64,000 bases of DNA, taken from contig CAYLLS010000001.1 in NCBI GenBank assembly GCA_964385015.1, positions 434,001 to 498,000 of the forward strand. Direction: 5' to 3'. Positions 25,883-35,048 of the stretch are shown here, piece after piece; position 1 is the first letter of the stretch, and each line of letters starts with the position of its first letter. The stretch is from CAYLLS01 sp964385015 (GTDB taxonomy: Bacteria; Myxococcota; UBA727; JABDBI01). A model generated the notes under the pieces. That model searched no databases. It was given only the letters and a program-made list of their open reading frames with translations, and was not told the origin of the DNA. Position numbers and translations under genes: made by a program.

Positions 25883-26062
25883 CTAATATTCTGGCAAAGA
25901 CATAACTTCATATAACCCCCATATTGTATAAAACAATAACATAATAGTTAATCCTATAGTTAATAATAAAAAAGGCATATCTAATATTAACTGACCTACT
26001 GGAATTTTCTCTTCATCTTTAACTTGACTAGGCATATCATCTGGTGACTCAATATGTTTCAT
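25883..26062 (-). CDS. 59-residue single-helix protein, probable small oxidoreductase subunit (IIa-like)
   Basis: A short gene that length filters miss. It starts MKHIESPDDMPSQVKDEE, an acidic cytoplasmic N-terminus, then MPFLLLTIGLTIMLLFYTIW forms one membrane helix (about 30-49), and it ends YEVMSLPEY. It lies between the diheme cytochrome c gene (23 bases upstream) and the CuA subunit gene (37 bases downstream), all on one strand. Subunit IIa of ba3-type enzymes is a similar one-helix peptide that replaces the missing first helix of subunit II, and the adjacent subunit II has only one helix. The role is inferred from size and position, not from a sequence match. Confidence 0.7.
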   Translation of the reverse strand: MKHIESPDDMPSQVKDEEKIPVGQLILDMPFLLLTIGLTIMLLFYTIWGLYEVMSLPEY

Positions 26063-26085
26063 TAAAATAACTCCATCTATAAATC

Positions 26086-26796
26086 TTATTCTTTTAAAGA
26101 AGATAAATAATTAGCAATTTCTAGTAATTCATTATCATCTATATCTGATATAAATGGCAACATTGAATTGGATATGCTATTAATACGTTTCTTATACTTA
26201 ATATCTAACAATTGTTGTTTTAAATATGTTGTATTTTGACCAATTAATTTTGGATATATATTTGAAGTTGGATATTTCCCCTTTGGTCCATGACAAACAT
26301 GACACATATATTTTTTATATAATTTTTTACCCATAGAAATTGAATTAAAAGTATGCAACTCATTATGATTACTAGAAAATGAAAATGAAGATAAATAATA
26401 AGAAATTTTCATAATTTCTTCATTAGTTAATTTTACAACGAAAGGCTGCATTGTTTGACTTAAAGCATTGTTTCGTTTGCTATTTTTAATATCTTTAATT
26501 TGTTGACTTAAATATTTAAAGTTTTGTCCATATATTCTAGGATATTTGGCCAAAACACTGCTGTTTTCATTTTTACCATGACATGAATAACATAAATATT
26601 TATTATATAATTTCTTACCATCTAATGCAATATTTATATCAGAAGTAGGTGTTTGTATAATAGATATTTGTCGTTCTCTTAATTTGCCAGCAAAACCAAT
26701 TCCTTCTATGAAAATTAAACAAACACAAAAATAAATACATATTTTCATAATAGACAATTGACATTTCATACAAACAATAATCCTATAGCTTGACAT
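26086..26796 (-). CDS. Diheme cytochrome c (c4-like)
   Basis: Periplasmic electron carrier with two class I cytochrome domains. Heme-binding motifs are C69-Y-S-C72-H73 and C165-H-V-C168-H169. Each domain has the TM-x-PF / SM-x-PF segment with the axial Met (Met116 near LSQTMQPFV; the second in SNSMLPFIS near 212). 236 residues from the ATG at 26796; internal ATGs at residues 10 and 17 are possible starts, the latter giving a plain signal peptide (KICIYFCVCLIFIEGIGFAG). As first gene of the heme-copper operon, it is the likely donor to the CuA subunits. Confidence 0.9.
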   Translation of the reverse strand: MSSYRIIVCMKCQLSIMKICIYFCVCLIFIEGIGFAGKLRERQISIIQTPTSDINIALDGKKLYNKYLCYSCHGKNENSSVLAKYPRIYGQNFKYLSQQIKDIKNSKRNNALSQTMQPFVVKLTNEEIMKISYYLSSFSFSSNHNELHTFNSISMGKKLYKKYMCHVCHGPKGKYPTSNIYPKLIGQNTTYLKQQLLDIKYKKRINSISNSMLPFISDIDDNELLEIANYLSSLKE

Positions 26797-26949
26797 ATAA
26801 AAAACTTTTATTATAATATACTTGAAAAATTATGATTGTCAATGAAATTATGACCACACAACATTATAAATTATCATTGACTTAACTATTTTTTAATATA
26901 AATGTTTTAAACATAATTTATATTTAATTATCAATACACTAAATTTATT

Positions 26950-28928
26950 ATGTTAAAAAAAAAACTTTAACTTTATTAAGATCACTAGATCAATTAACAG
27001 AACTTATTTATACTTCTAAATTAAATCCATTATATCACACTGGGTCCATAATTATAGTATTCTTAATATTTATTGTAACAAGTGGCATATATTTATTCAT
27101 ATTTTATAATATTGATGCACCATATCAATCAATAAAAAACATACACAACAATATTATTTTTGGTACTTTAATTCAATCTATACATAGATACTCTTCTGAT
27201 GCAGCATTGATTGTATCAACTATACACTCACTAAGAATTTTTATTGAACAAAAATTTTTTGGATCAAGAATAATATCTTGGATAACTGGGTTTATTTTAA
27301 CCACAATATTATTTATATCAGCTTTAACAGGATATATTTTATTATGGGATCAACAATCATTAATAATAGCTAACTATGGAGCAAGATTATTTAATTTAAT
27401 TCCAATTTTTCATGAACTGCCAGCTAGTACATTTTCTGGTCAACAGTCAATAGATAGCTCTTTCTTTTTTATAAATTTATTTATACACATATCATTACCA
27501 GTAATAATATGCTTGATTATATGGATACATATTTATAAAATATCTAATCCAAAATTATTTATTAATAAATTCATCATATTACATTTATTTATAACAATAA
27601 CTTTAATTTCAACATATTGGCCAATTACATTAAATAATCAAGCAAACCTATTAGAAACACCAAAACAAATATACTTAGATTGGTTTTATCTTTTCTATGT
27701 CCCATTAAAAAATTCACACAACTTTTTATTAATCCTTATTATTAACATCATATCATCATTTCTCATATTATTATTGCCATTATATTGGAAATTAATTTTT
27801 AAAACAACTAACGAAATTGCTAATTCTATAAATAAATTTTGCAATGCATGCAATAAATGCGTTATATCATGCCCATTTGATGCCATAAAAATGAACACGC
27901 AAAACAATAAAAAATATGTGCAAGTAAATAATACATTATGTATATCATGTGGAATATGTGCTGCTGCATGTCCATTAATACATATGGGACCAAAATCATT
28001 AAAAGGAATAAACCAATTACAAAATATGAAAATATTTATAAAAAAACATGATAACATTCAACAATCAATAATTTTAATATATTGTCATTACATCTTTTTT
28101 ACTGCAAAACAACTAACAAAATTAATACATCATTATAATAATAAAAATATAATATTATATAAACAACATTGTTTTGGAGCATTACATATTAAAACACTAG
28201 AAATGTTGTCTCAATCATGCAATCAAATATTTTTGTTAAGTTGTACTAAAGAAGCATGTAAAAATCGTGAAGGTCCACACATGTTAATCAATACATTAAC
28301 TAACAAACATAAAATAAATTTATCTAAAACATATAATAATATTGTTTTTACTAATACAGAAAAATATCAAAACATCATTAATAAAAACAACAATATTATT
28401 AATTATTCTTCAATCATAATAAAAATAAAAACTATTATAATTTATTTTATAACCAGTTGTTTTTATCTAACAATAGTATTATTAACATATAAACCATATA
28501 TATTAAATTATGATACTCCCATATTACGTTTATATGGACGCATATCTGCACAAAAAATAAAAGAATGCAAACCTATAAATCAAATTGAATTTAACAAAAC
28601 ACCAAAACATATGCAAAATCCATTGGGATCATGTATTTATCATACAATAAATTATACACTATTACTAAAAATTAATAATCATACTATTATAAACAAAAAA
28701 TATAATCATAAAGGATTTAAAAATGATAATACTATATTTATATTAACAAATATACCAATAAAAAAAGGGAAAAAACATATTTATCTTCAATTTACCCCTA
28801 ACATCCAAAACAATATTAACAATAATGCAATCTCAACATATAATGTTGAGAAATTTAAAATAAAAACACAATACTTATTTAATAATTACAAAATAAAACT
28901 TATAAAAATAAATAATAACAACAAATAA
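26950..28928 (+). CDS. Cytochrome b - 2x[4Fe-4S] - FlpD fusion protein, start separated by an A10 frameshift
   Basis: From the TTG at 27207 the frame encodes 573 residues, but homology and the open frame begin near 26943. The only ATG, at 26950, is followed by ten A (26955-26964) and is one base out of frame; adding one A gives MLKKKTLTLLRSL and a 659-residue protein. On that numbering, bis-heme ligands are His79/His93 and His180/His194 (both H-x13-H), and LDWFYLFYVPL resembles a PEWY quinol-site segment. Next come two ferredoxin motifs (CNACNKCVISCP about 298-309, CISCGICAAACP about 331-342), a FlpD/MvhD-like domain (about 375-460, with LSCTKEACKNREGP), one helix and a beta-rich tail. Probably a quinone-reactive electron-transfer protein; partner unknown. 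Confidence 0.75.
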
Positions 28929-28973
28929 ATCAATAAAACAAAACATATGCCATTACAATCTATATAATTTAAC

Positions 28974-29001
28974 TTGCAAAACAATTTAAATAAATTATAA
29001 T
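28974..29001 (+). promoter_or_regulatory. sigma70-type promoter of tRNA-Asp
   Basis: -35 TTGCAA (28974-28979), 16-base spacer and perfect -10 TATAAT (28996-29001), ending 12 bases before the tRNA gene. Confidence 0.55.
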
Positions 29002-29013
29002 ATTTAAAATAAA

Positions 29014-29087
<74 letters not shown>

Positions 29088-29128
29088 TAATCACATATAA
29101 AATGAATAAGAATTAAGCAATAACTCAA

Positions 29129-29905
29129 ATGAAGTTATATAATGGATATATTATTACAAAACATAATTGTAAATTATTTTATAAGATTTTTACTACAAAT
29201 AAAGCAAACATGTTTATATTTATAAATTATAACACTATTAATTATAATTTTAAACAAACAAATTTAATTACACAATTCATAAAACATAATTATCACGTAA
29301 TATTATTAGAACATATAGAATATAATGATATTTTTAATAAAAAACAATATATAACACGTCTAAACCAACACATAAAAACTATAACATCAATATACAATAA
29401 AGCAAAACAAATATTTAATACAAAATATGGTTTTATCATTACAAATAATAATATTATAGATATACTATCACTGAATAAACAAATAATTAAACTATATGGA
29501 TATATTATAATAGTAATAAATCAACAACACAATATGTACAATAAATATTTACAAATAATTATATATTTATGTAAAAAATTATTGTTATTAAGTAATGATA
29601 ATAGTCATAACAAGATGATAAGAAATAATCCATCACAAACAAAACATTTATTTAACATATATCAAAATTATTATAATATACACAATACATACAATATAGA
29701 CGTTAGCATGTTAATACAATATAATCATACCAATAATATAAAATCAATAATAAATAAATGCTATATAAACAATTTATATAATAAAATAGACATTATATTA
29801 TATAAAAATCTTAACAACACACAATGCACTATAGAAAATACTTATAATATAATATCTTGGATGATTGGACATTACAATTACATTAACATGAAAAATCTGG
29901 GCTGA
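29129..29905 (+). CDS. Uncharacterised protein, possibly a degraded alpha/beta hydrolase
   Basis: 258 residues, not recognised with confidence. The opening, MKLYNGYIITKHNCKLFYKIF followed by MFIFINY and HNYHVILLEH, has the strand-and-loop order of serine alpha/beta hydrolases such as lysophospholipases. The nucleophile elbow GxSxG is not there; YGFIITNNNIIDIL stands at that place. The C-terminal WMIGHYNYINM has a histidine where the catalytic one would be. Without the nucleophile it may be inactive, repurposed or decaying. It lies after tRNA-Asp and overlaps the dnaE 3' end by 23 bases. Composition is extremely rich in Asn, Ile, Lys and Tyr even for this strand. Confidence 0.5.
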   Translation: MKLYNGYIITKHNCKLFYKIFTTNKANMFIFINYNTINYNFKQTNLITQFIKHNYHVILLEHIEYNDIFNKKQYITRLNQHIKTITSIYNKAKQIFNTKYGFIITNNNIIDILSLNKQIIKLYGYIIIVINQQHNMYNKYLQIIIYLCKKLLLLSNDNSHNKMIRNNPSQTKHLFNIYQNYYNIHNTYNIDVSMLIQYNHTNNIKSIINKCYINNLYNKIDIILYKNLNNTQCTIENTYNIISWMIGHYNYINMKNLG

Positions 29906-32900
29906 CTAAAACAACTTTAATATATTTAGATAATGAATTTATGGTATTTAAAAAATCTTTATTAAACATAATACACATATGACTTTTATATCTAAATAAC
30001 GTATCATCATCATATGCTTTTTTAAATATAAAATATACTTTATTATAACCTTTATATTTTAAACAAATTTGTAATACAGCATTTAATAAATATACTAATT
30101 TTACATATTGATAATTGATCAAAATAATAATATTAACAATACAAAACCTTTTTTTAATCATATCATCCATACTAATAACTTTAGTAAGAATAATTTTTTT
30201 AACAGAATTTTGAACTTCATAATTTAAATTATTACATACAATTTTACCTGTAATAAATAAAACTTGATCAGATTGTATAATTTTTTTTCTTTTATGATAA
30301 ATGTTATGAAAACATAAAATATCTACTTGACCACAATAATCCTCCAATGTAACAACACTCCACTTATAGTTATTTTTTTTAAGTTTTTTTTCTTTTTTAG
30401 CAACAACAATACCCATCATATTAACAATCATACCCTCATCTAAAACATTAATATAATTACTTGATATTAAAAGCAAATCCTTAATTATCATTTTATATTT
30501 ATCTAATGGATGACCAGATAAATATACACCTAAAAATTCTTTTTCGTATTTTAATTTATCATTAATATGCCATTCTAAAACATTATCATTAGATAATTGC
30601 TTATGATAATTAACGATATTTTTATCCATAATATTAAAAATATTCATTTGACCACATTTTTGTTCATTATTAATCAAACTAGCATTTTTCAATACATCTT
30701 CTATGGCATTAAACATATAATTTCTAGTATTATTAAAAGAATCCATACCACCAGACTTAATAATCGCCTCTAAAGATTTTTTATTAATTTTTTTTTCTTC
30801 AATGATAGAACAAAAATGTAGAATATTTTCAAATTTATATTTATCTCTATTATGAATAATAGATGTTATAGCAATATCACCCAAGCCTTTAATTGCTCCT
30901 AATCCAAAACGAATATTAGCATATTTTTTTCTATTATTAATAAATTTATAATCATATTCAACAGAAAATCCTACTTTTGAAATATTAACATTTGGAGGCA
31001 AAACTTTTATACCATGTAAACGAGCATCATTAACATATTGAACTAGATCATTAACAGAATACTTAAATACAGTTAATAATGATGATATAAACTCTACTGG
31101 ATAAAAACACTTTAAATATGCAGTCTGATATGTTAACATAGCATAAGCAACGGAATGACTTTTATTAAAACCATAACTAGCAAATTTTTCAATAGCATTA
31201 AAAATATTATTAGCTTTTTCATAACTAATATCACGTCTTAAAGCACCATCAATAAAAATTTTTCTTTGTGTTTTCATCTCTTTTACATTTTTTTTACTCA
31301 TAGCTCTTCTTAAAATATCAGCTTCACTCAAAGTACACCCTGCTAAATCTTGAGCAATGCGCATAATTTGTTCTTGATATATAATAGTGCCATATGAAGT
31401 ATCTAAAATCTTTTTTAACAAAGGATGATCATAAAAAATTTCTTTTTTATGATGTTTTCTAGCAATAAAATCATCAACCATGCCTGATTTCATAGGTCCT
31501 GGTCTATATAATGCTACTGCAGCGACAATATCTTCAAAAGAACTAGGTTGTAATTTACAACATAAATCTTTAAATCCATAAGATTCCATTTGAAAAATTC
31601 CTAATGTATTCCCAGAAGATATTAACTTGTATACATTCGTATTATTAAAGCTCAATAAAGACACATTAAGTATTGTAATTTTTTCATCAACAAACTTAGC
31701 ATGAGGATGCATTTTATAACATTTCTTTTTCAAATTTAATGATAAATTATTTTCTAAATTAATTCTCTTATTAACAAATAATTCTGCTTGTGAAATAACA
31801 TCTAATGTTTTTAATCCTAAAAAATCAAATTTTACTAATCCAGCAAGCTCAACTTTTTCTTTATCAAATTGAGTAACTAATTCATTATTATTACCAGCAC
31901 ATAAAGGCACGTAATAAATTAACTTTTTTTTTCCAATCACCATACCACCAGCATGCATGCCAATTTGCCTATATAATCCTTCCAAAACAGAAGCTACATG
32001 CAACATTCTAGCATAATTCTTATCTATCTTGGCTTTCAATTTTAATTTAGGTGCACAATTAACTGCTTCTATAAAAGAAGGTTTTTTACCATTAATATAA
32101 AATGGTATATCAATAATTAATCCATTAATTTCTACAAATGGAATGTCCAACACTCTTGCTACATCTTTAATAACACTTTTAGTATGCAATGTTGAATACG
32201 TAGCTATATGACCAACATTATCTTTTCCATATTTTTTCATTACATATTCTATAACTTCCGAACGTCTTTCTTGCATAAAATCAACATCAAAATCAGCCAT
32301 AGAAACTCTTTCAGCATTTAAAAAACGTTCAAATAATAAATTATATGGTATTGGATCTACATCCGTAATACCCAAAGCAAATGCAACTAACGAACCAGCT
32401 CCTGATCCACGACCAGGGCCAACCCTAATATTTCTACTTTTAGCCCAATTAACAAAATCTTGTACAATTAAAAAATATCCAGCAAATCCCATATTTAAAA
32501 TAATATTTAACTCATTATTTAATCTAAAATTATATTCATATTCATCAAAATCATAATTAAATTCTTTAAATCTTAAATTTAAACCCCTAAATGATAAATA
32601 TTGTAAATACTTTGATATAGATGAACAACTATTAGATATATCAAAATAAGGCAAATAAATCTTACCAATACTAAGATTAACATTACATCTACTACCTATT
32701 TCACATGCAACTTCAAACCCTTGTAAATAATCATCCTTTAATAAATCAAACATCTCTTTTTCAGATCTAACATAAAAATCATCGGTTATATGTTGCATCA
32801 TACTATTGTAACTTAGAGATTTTTGTTGTCTAATGGCCATTAAAATGTTTTGAGCATCATAATCTTCCTTATTAATATAATGACAATCATTTGTTGCATT

Positions 32901-33500
32901 TAAACGCAATCCCTCATCTTGTGCAACATTTGCTAAAAATGCATTATATCTAATTTGATCTTTTAATTTATTTGGTTGAATTTCTAAAAAATAATGATCT
33001 GGTCCTAAAATATTCTTATACTCTCTAATTGTATTTCTAGCAGCATCTAAATTATTACTAATAAAATGACGCCCTATTTCACCTCCTAAACAAGCACTTG
33101 ATACTATAATTCCTTCTTTATATTGATATAACAATTTCTTATCAATTCTTGGATAATAATACTTCCCATATAAAAAACTTTTAGAACTTAAAATTTTTAA
33201 ATTATGATAACCAATATTATTTTCTGCAAGTAAAATTAAATGAAAATTTTCTCTTATCTTACTTGTATATTCTGCTTTAGCCGTAATATACATTTCAGAA
33301 CCTAAAATAGGCTTAATATTAAATGCTTTAGCTTGAATATAAAAATCTAATACACCAAACATATTACCATGATCTGTTATAGCTACTTGCTTCATTTTAA
33401 GTTCATTAATTTTATGCATTAAATCTTTAATGCGAATTGCACCATCAAGAAAAGAATATTGAGAATGTAAATGCAAATGTGCAAAATCATTATTTAACAC
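29883..33500 (-). CDS. dnaE: DNA polymerase III alpha subunit
   Basis: Replicative polymerase, 1205 residues (E. coli 1160). PHP domain opens HLHLHSQYSFLDGAI at about 8-22. The polymerase active site has GPGRGSGAGSLVAF (about 363-376), FERFLNAERVSMADFDVDF (about 391-409; the two Asp of D-x-D bind Mg), and YGTIIYQEQIMRIAQDLAG (about 684-702). The C-terminal OB domain includes YLSGHPLDKY and VVAKKEKK. It has no epsilon-like exonuclease insert, so a separate dnaQ is expected. Small insertions of Asn/Lys-rich sequence account for the extra length. Confidence 0.96.
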   Translation of the reverse strand: MLNNDFAHLHLHSQYSFLDGAIRIKDLMHKINELKMKQVAITDHGNMFGVLDFYIQAKAFNIKPILGSEMYITAKAEYTSKIRENFHLILLAENNIGYHNLKILSSKSFLYGKYYYPRIDKKLLYQYKEGIIVSSACLGGEIGRHFISNNLDAARNTIREYKNILGPDHYFLEIQPNKLKDQIRYNAFLANVAQDEGLRLNATNDCHYINKEDYDAQNILMAIRQQKSLSYNSMMQHITDDFYVRSEKEMFDLLKDDYLQGFEVACEIGSRCNVNLSIGKIYLPYFDISNSCSSISKYLQYLSFRGLNLRFKEFNYDFDEYEYNFRLNNELNIILNMGFAGYFLIVQDFVNWAKSRNIRVGPGRGSGAGSLVAFALGITDVDPIPYNLLFERFLNAERVSMADFDVDFMQERRSEVIEYVMKKYGKDNVGHIATYSTLHTKSVIKDVARVLDIPFVEINGLIIDIPFYINGKKPSFIEAVNCAPKLKLKAKIDKNYARMLHVASVLEGLYRQIGMHAGGMVIGKKKLIYYVPLCAGNNNELVTQFDKEKVELAGLVKFDFLGLKTLDVISQAELFVNKRINLENNLSLNLKKKCYKMHPHAKFVDEKITILNVSLLSFNNTNVYKLISSGNTLGIFQMESYGFKDLCCKLQPSSFEDIVAAVALYRPGPMKSGMVDDFIARKHHKKEIFYDHPLLKKILDTSYGTIIYQEQIMRIAQDLAGCTLSEADILRRAMSKKNVKEMKTQRKIFIDGALRRDISYEKANNIFNAIEKFASYGFNKSHSVAYAMLTYQTAYLKCFYPVEFISSLLTVFKYSVNDLVQYVNDARLHGIKVLPPNVNISKVGFSVEYDYKFINNRKKYANIRFGLGAIKGLGDIAITSIIHNRDKYKFENILHFCSIIEEKKINKKSLEAIIKSGGMDSFNNTRNYMFNAIEDVLKNASLINNEQKCGQMNIFNIMDKNIVNYHKQLSNDNVLEWHINDKLKYEKEFLGVYLSGHPLDKYKMIIKDLLLISSNYINVLDEGMIVNMMGIVVAKKEKKLKKNNYKWSVVTLEDYCGQVDILCFHNIYHKRKKIIQSDQVLFITGKIVCNNLNYEVQNSVKKIILTKVISMDDMIKKRFCIVNIIILINYQYVKLVYLLNAVLQICLKYKGYNKVYFIFKKAYDDDTLFRYKSHMCIMFNKDFLNTINSLSKYIKVVLVSPDFSC

Positions 33501-33700
33501 TATAAACCCTAATTATAAATAAATTAATAATAATATTATTAAACTTATAATATATCATATATATTAAAATTATATTACAAATATGTTTCTTCACTTGAAA
33601 TAAGATTGAAAACATTATATCATATTTTATTATAATTTTTCATTTATATATTAATTAATAAATTCATTGAAAAACACAATATAACATTAAGGAGATATTA

Positions 33701-35023
33701 ATGAATAATAATCTTGAACAAATTATAACAAAACATAATATTCCTACATTACAATCAAAAATTCAAATTGAAGCACATAAATGTTTAAATTGTTTTGATG
33801 CTCCATGTTCATATGCATGTCCAACACAAATAAACATTCCAAAATTTATTAAACAAATATCAGATAAGAATATCAAAGGAGCTGCTAAAACTATTTTACA
33901 AGATAATATTTTAGGTTATTCTTGTGGATGTGCTTGTCCATCAAATGTATTATGCGAACAAGCTTGTGTTTATCATAAAACTTATATGCAACCAGTACAA
34001 ATAAAAACACTACAAAAATATGCAACATATGTAATTATGAACAAATATAACATAAAGAATATATTGCAATGTAATCAAAATAACAATTCTAAAAATATAG
34101 CATTAATAGGATCTGGTCCAGCTTCATTAAGCGCTGCTATCGAATTAAAATTACATGGATATAAAACGACAATATTTGAACAAAACAAATTAGCAGGAGG
34201 TCTATTAACTTATGGAATGGCTCCATATAAAATTACACAACAAGAAGCACAAAAAGAAATTCAATGGTTAAGTGAACTAGGTATAATAATAAAAACTAAA
34301 ATTAAAATTATTAACAACATAAATACATATAAAAATAACAAATATATTAAATATATATCTATCAACACATTGATTAAAAACTATGATGCTATTTTTTTAG
34401 GATTAGGATTAGGAGAAGATTCAATGTTGTCATTACAAAAATATTCATTAAATGGTATATTTGGTGCTGTAAACTTAATTGCACAAATTAAATCTAATTC
34501 TATTAAAATTAATTTTGACAACATACAAATAGCTCATATTATTGGAGGAGGAAATACAGCTATCGATATAGCACATGAACTAAAATTATTAGGTGTAAAA
34601 AATGTTATTATTATATATAGAAAAAATAAACATAATATGCCTGCTTATAAATTTGAATTAAATCAAGCATTAATGCATGGTGTACATGTCGCAGATCATA
34701 CTATATTAACAAATATCATACATAAAAATAATCAATTACTAGGAATTCAAGTAAAAAACACAAAATTTAACAAAACAGCTAATTTTAATTCTAATTTATT
34801 AGTTATGGCAATTGGACAAAACAAACAATTAGATTTATATAACAAGCAAAAAAAAATATATATAGATAATGATAATAAAATTATAGTTAATCCATTAACA
34901 GGACAAACTAATTATAAAAAAATTTTTGCAGCAGGAGATTGCGTAAATGGTGGAAAAGAAATGGTTTCAGCTATTTATGAAGCAAAAACAACGGCTAATC
35001 ATATGATGTCTTATCTTCAATAA
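33701..35023 (+). CDS. preT: NAD(P)H-dependent dihydropyrimidine dehydrogenase subunit PreT (GltD-like)
   Basis: 440 residues. The N-terminus has the cysteine-rich domain that holds two 4Fe-4S clusters (CLNCFDAPCSYACP at about 28-41 and CGCACPSNVLCEQACVYHK at about 80-98). An FAD Rossmann motif follows, GSGPASLSAAIELKLHGY (about 138-155), and an NAD(P) motif, GGGNTAIDIAHELK (about 285-298). The C-terminal AAGDCVNGGKEMVSAIYEAK closes the flavoprotein fold. It has a good ribosome site AAGGAG. With PreA 25 bases downstream it forms the bacterial NAD-dependent dihydropyrimidine dehydrogenase, reducing uracil or thymine or running in reverse. GltD of glutamate synthase is related, but no gltB is adjacent. 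Confidence 0.88.
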   Translation: MNNNLEQIITKHNIPTLQSKIQIEAHKCLNCFDAPCSYACPTQINIPKFIKQISDKNIKGAAKTILQDNILGYSCGCACPSNVLCEQACVYHKTYMQPVQIKTLQKYATYVIMNKYNIKNILQCNQNNNSKNIALIGSGPASLSAAIELKLHGYKTTIFEQNKLAGGLLTYGMAPYKITQQEAQKEIQWLSELGIIIKTKIKIINNINTYKNNKYIKYISINTLIKNYDAIFLGLGLGEDSMLSLQKYSLNGIFGAVNLIAQIKSNSIKINFDNIQIAHIIGGGNTAIDIAHELKLLGVKNVIIIYRKNKHNMPAYKFELNQALMHGVHVADHTILTNIIHKNNQLLGIQVKNTKFNKTANFNSNLLVMAIGQNKQLDLYNKQKKIYIDNDNKIIVNPLTGQTNYKKIFAAGDCVNGGKEMVSAIYEAKTTANHMMSYLQ

Positions 35024-35048
35024 TATAAATAATATAAGGAGTATTGTC

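Noticed and set aside
27695..28057. Minus-strand 120-codon frame
   Set aside because: Antisense to the ferredoxin motifs of the cytochrome b fusion, so a shadow frame.
27207..28928. TTG at 27207 as true start of the cytochrome b fusion
   Set aside because: It would remove helix A and His79, which are encoded upstream in the same frame.
33501..33700. Possible small gene or RNA between dnaE and preT
   Set aside because: Only AT runs and a ribosome site for preT; no stable fold or conserved frame seen.
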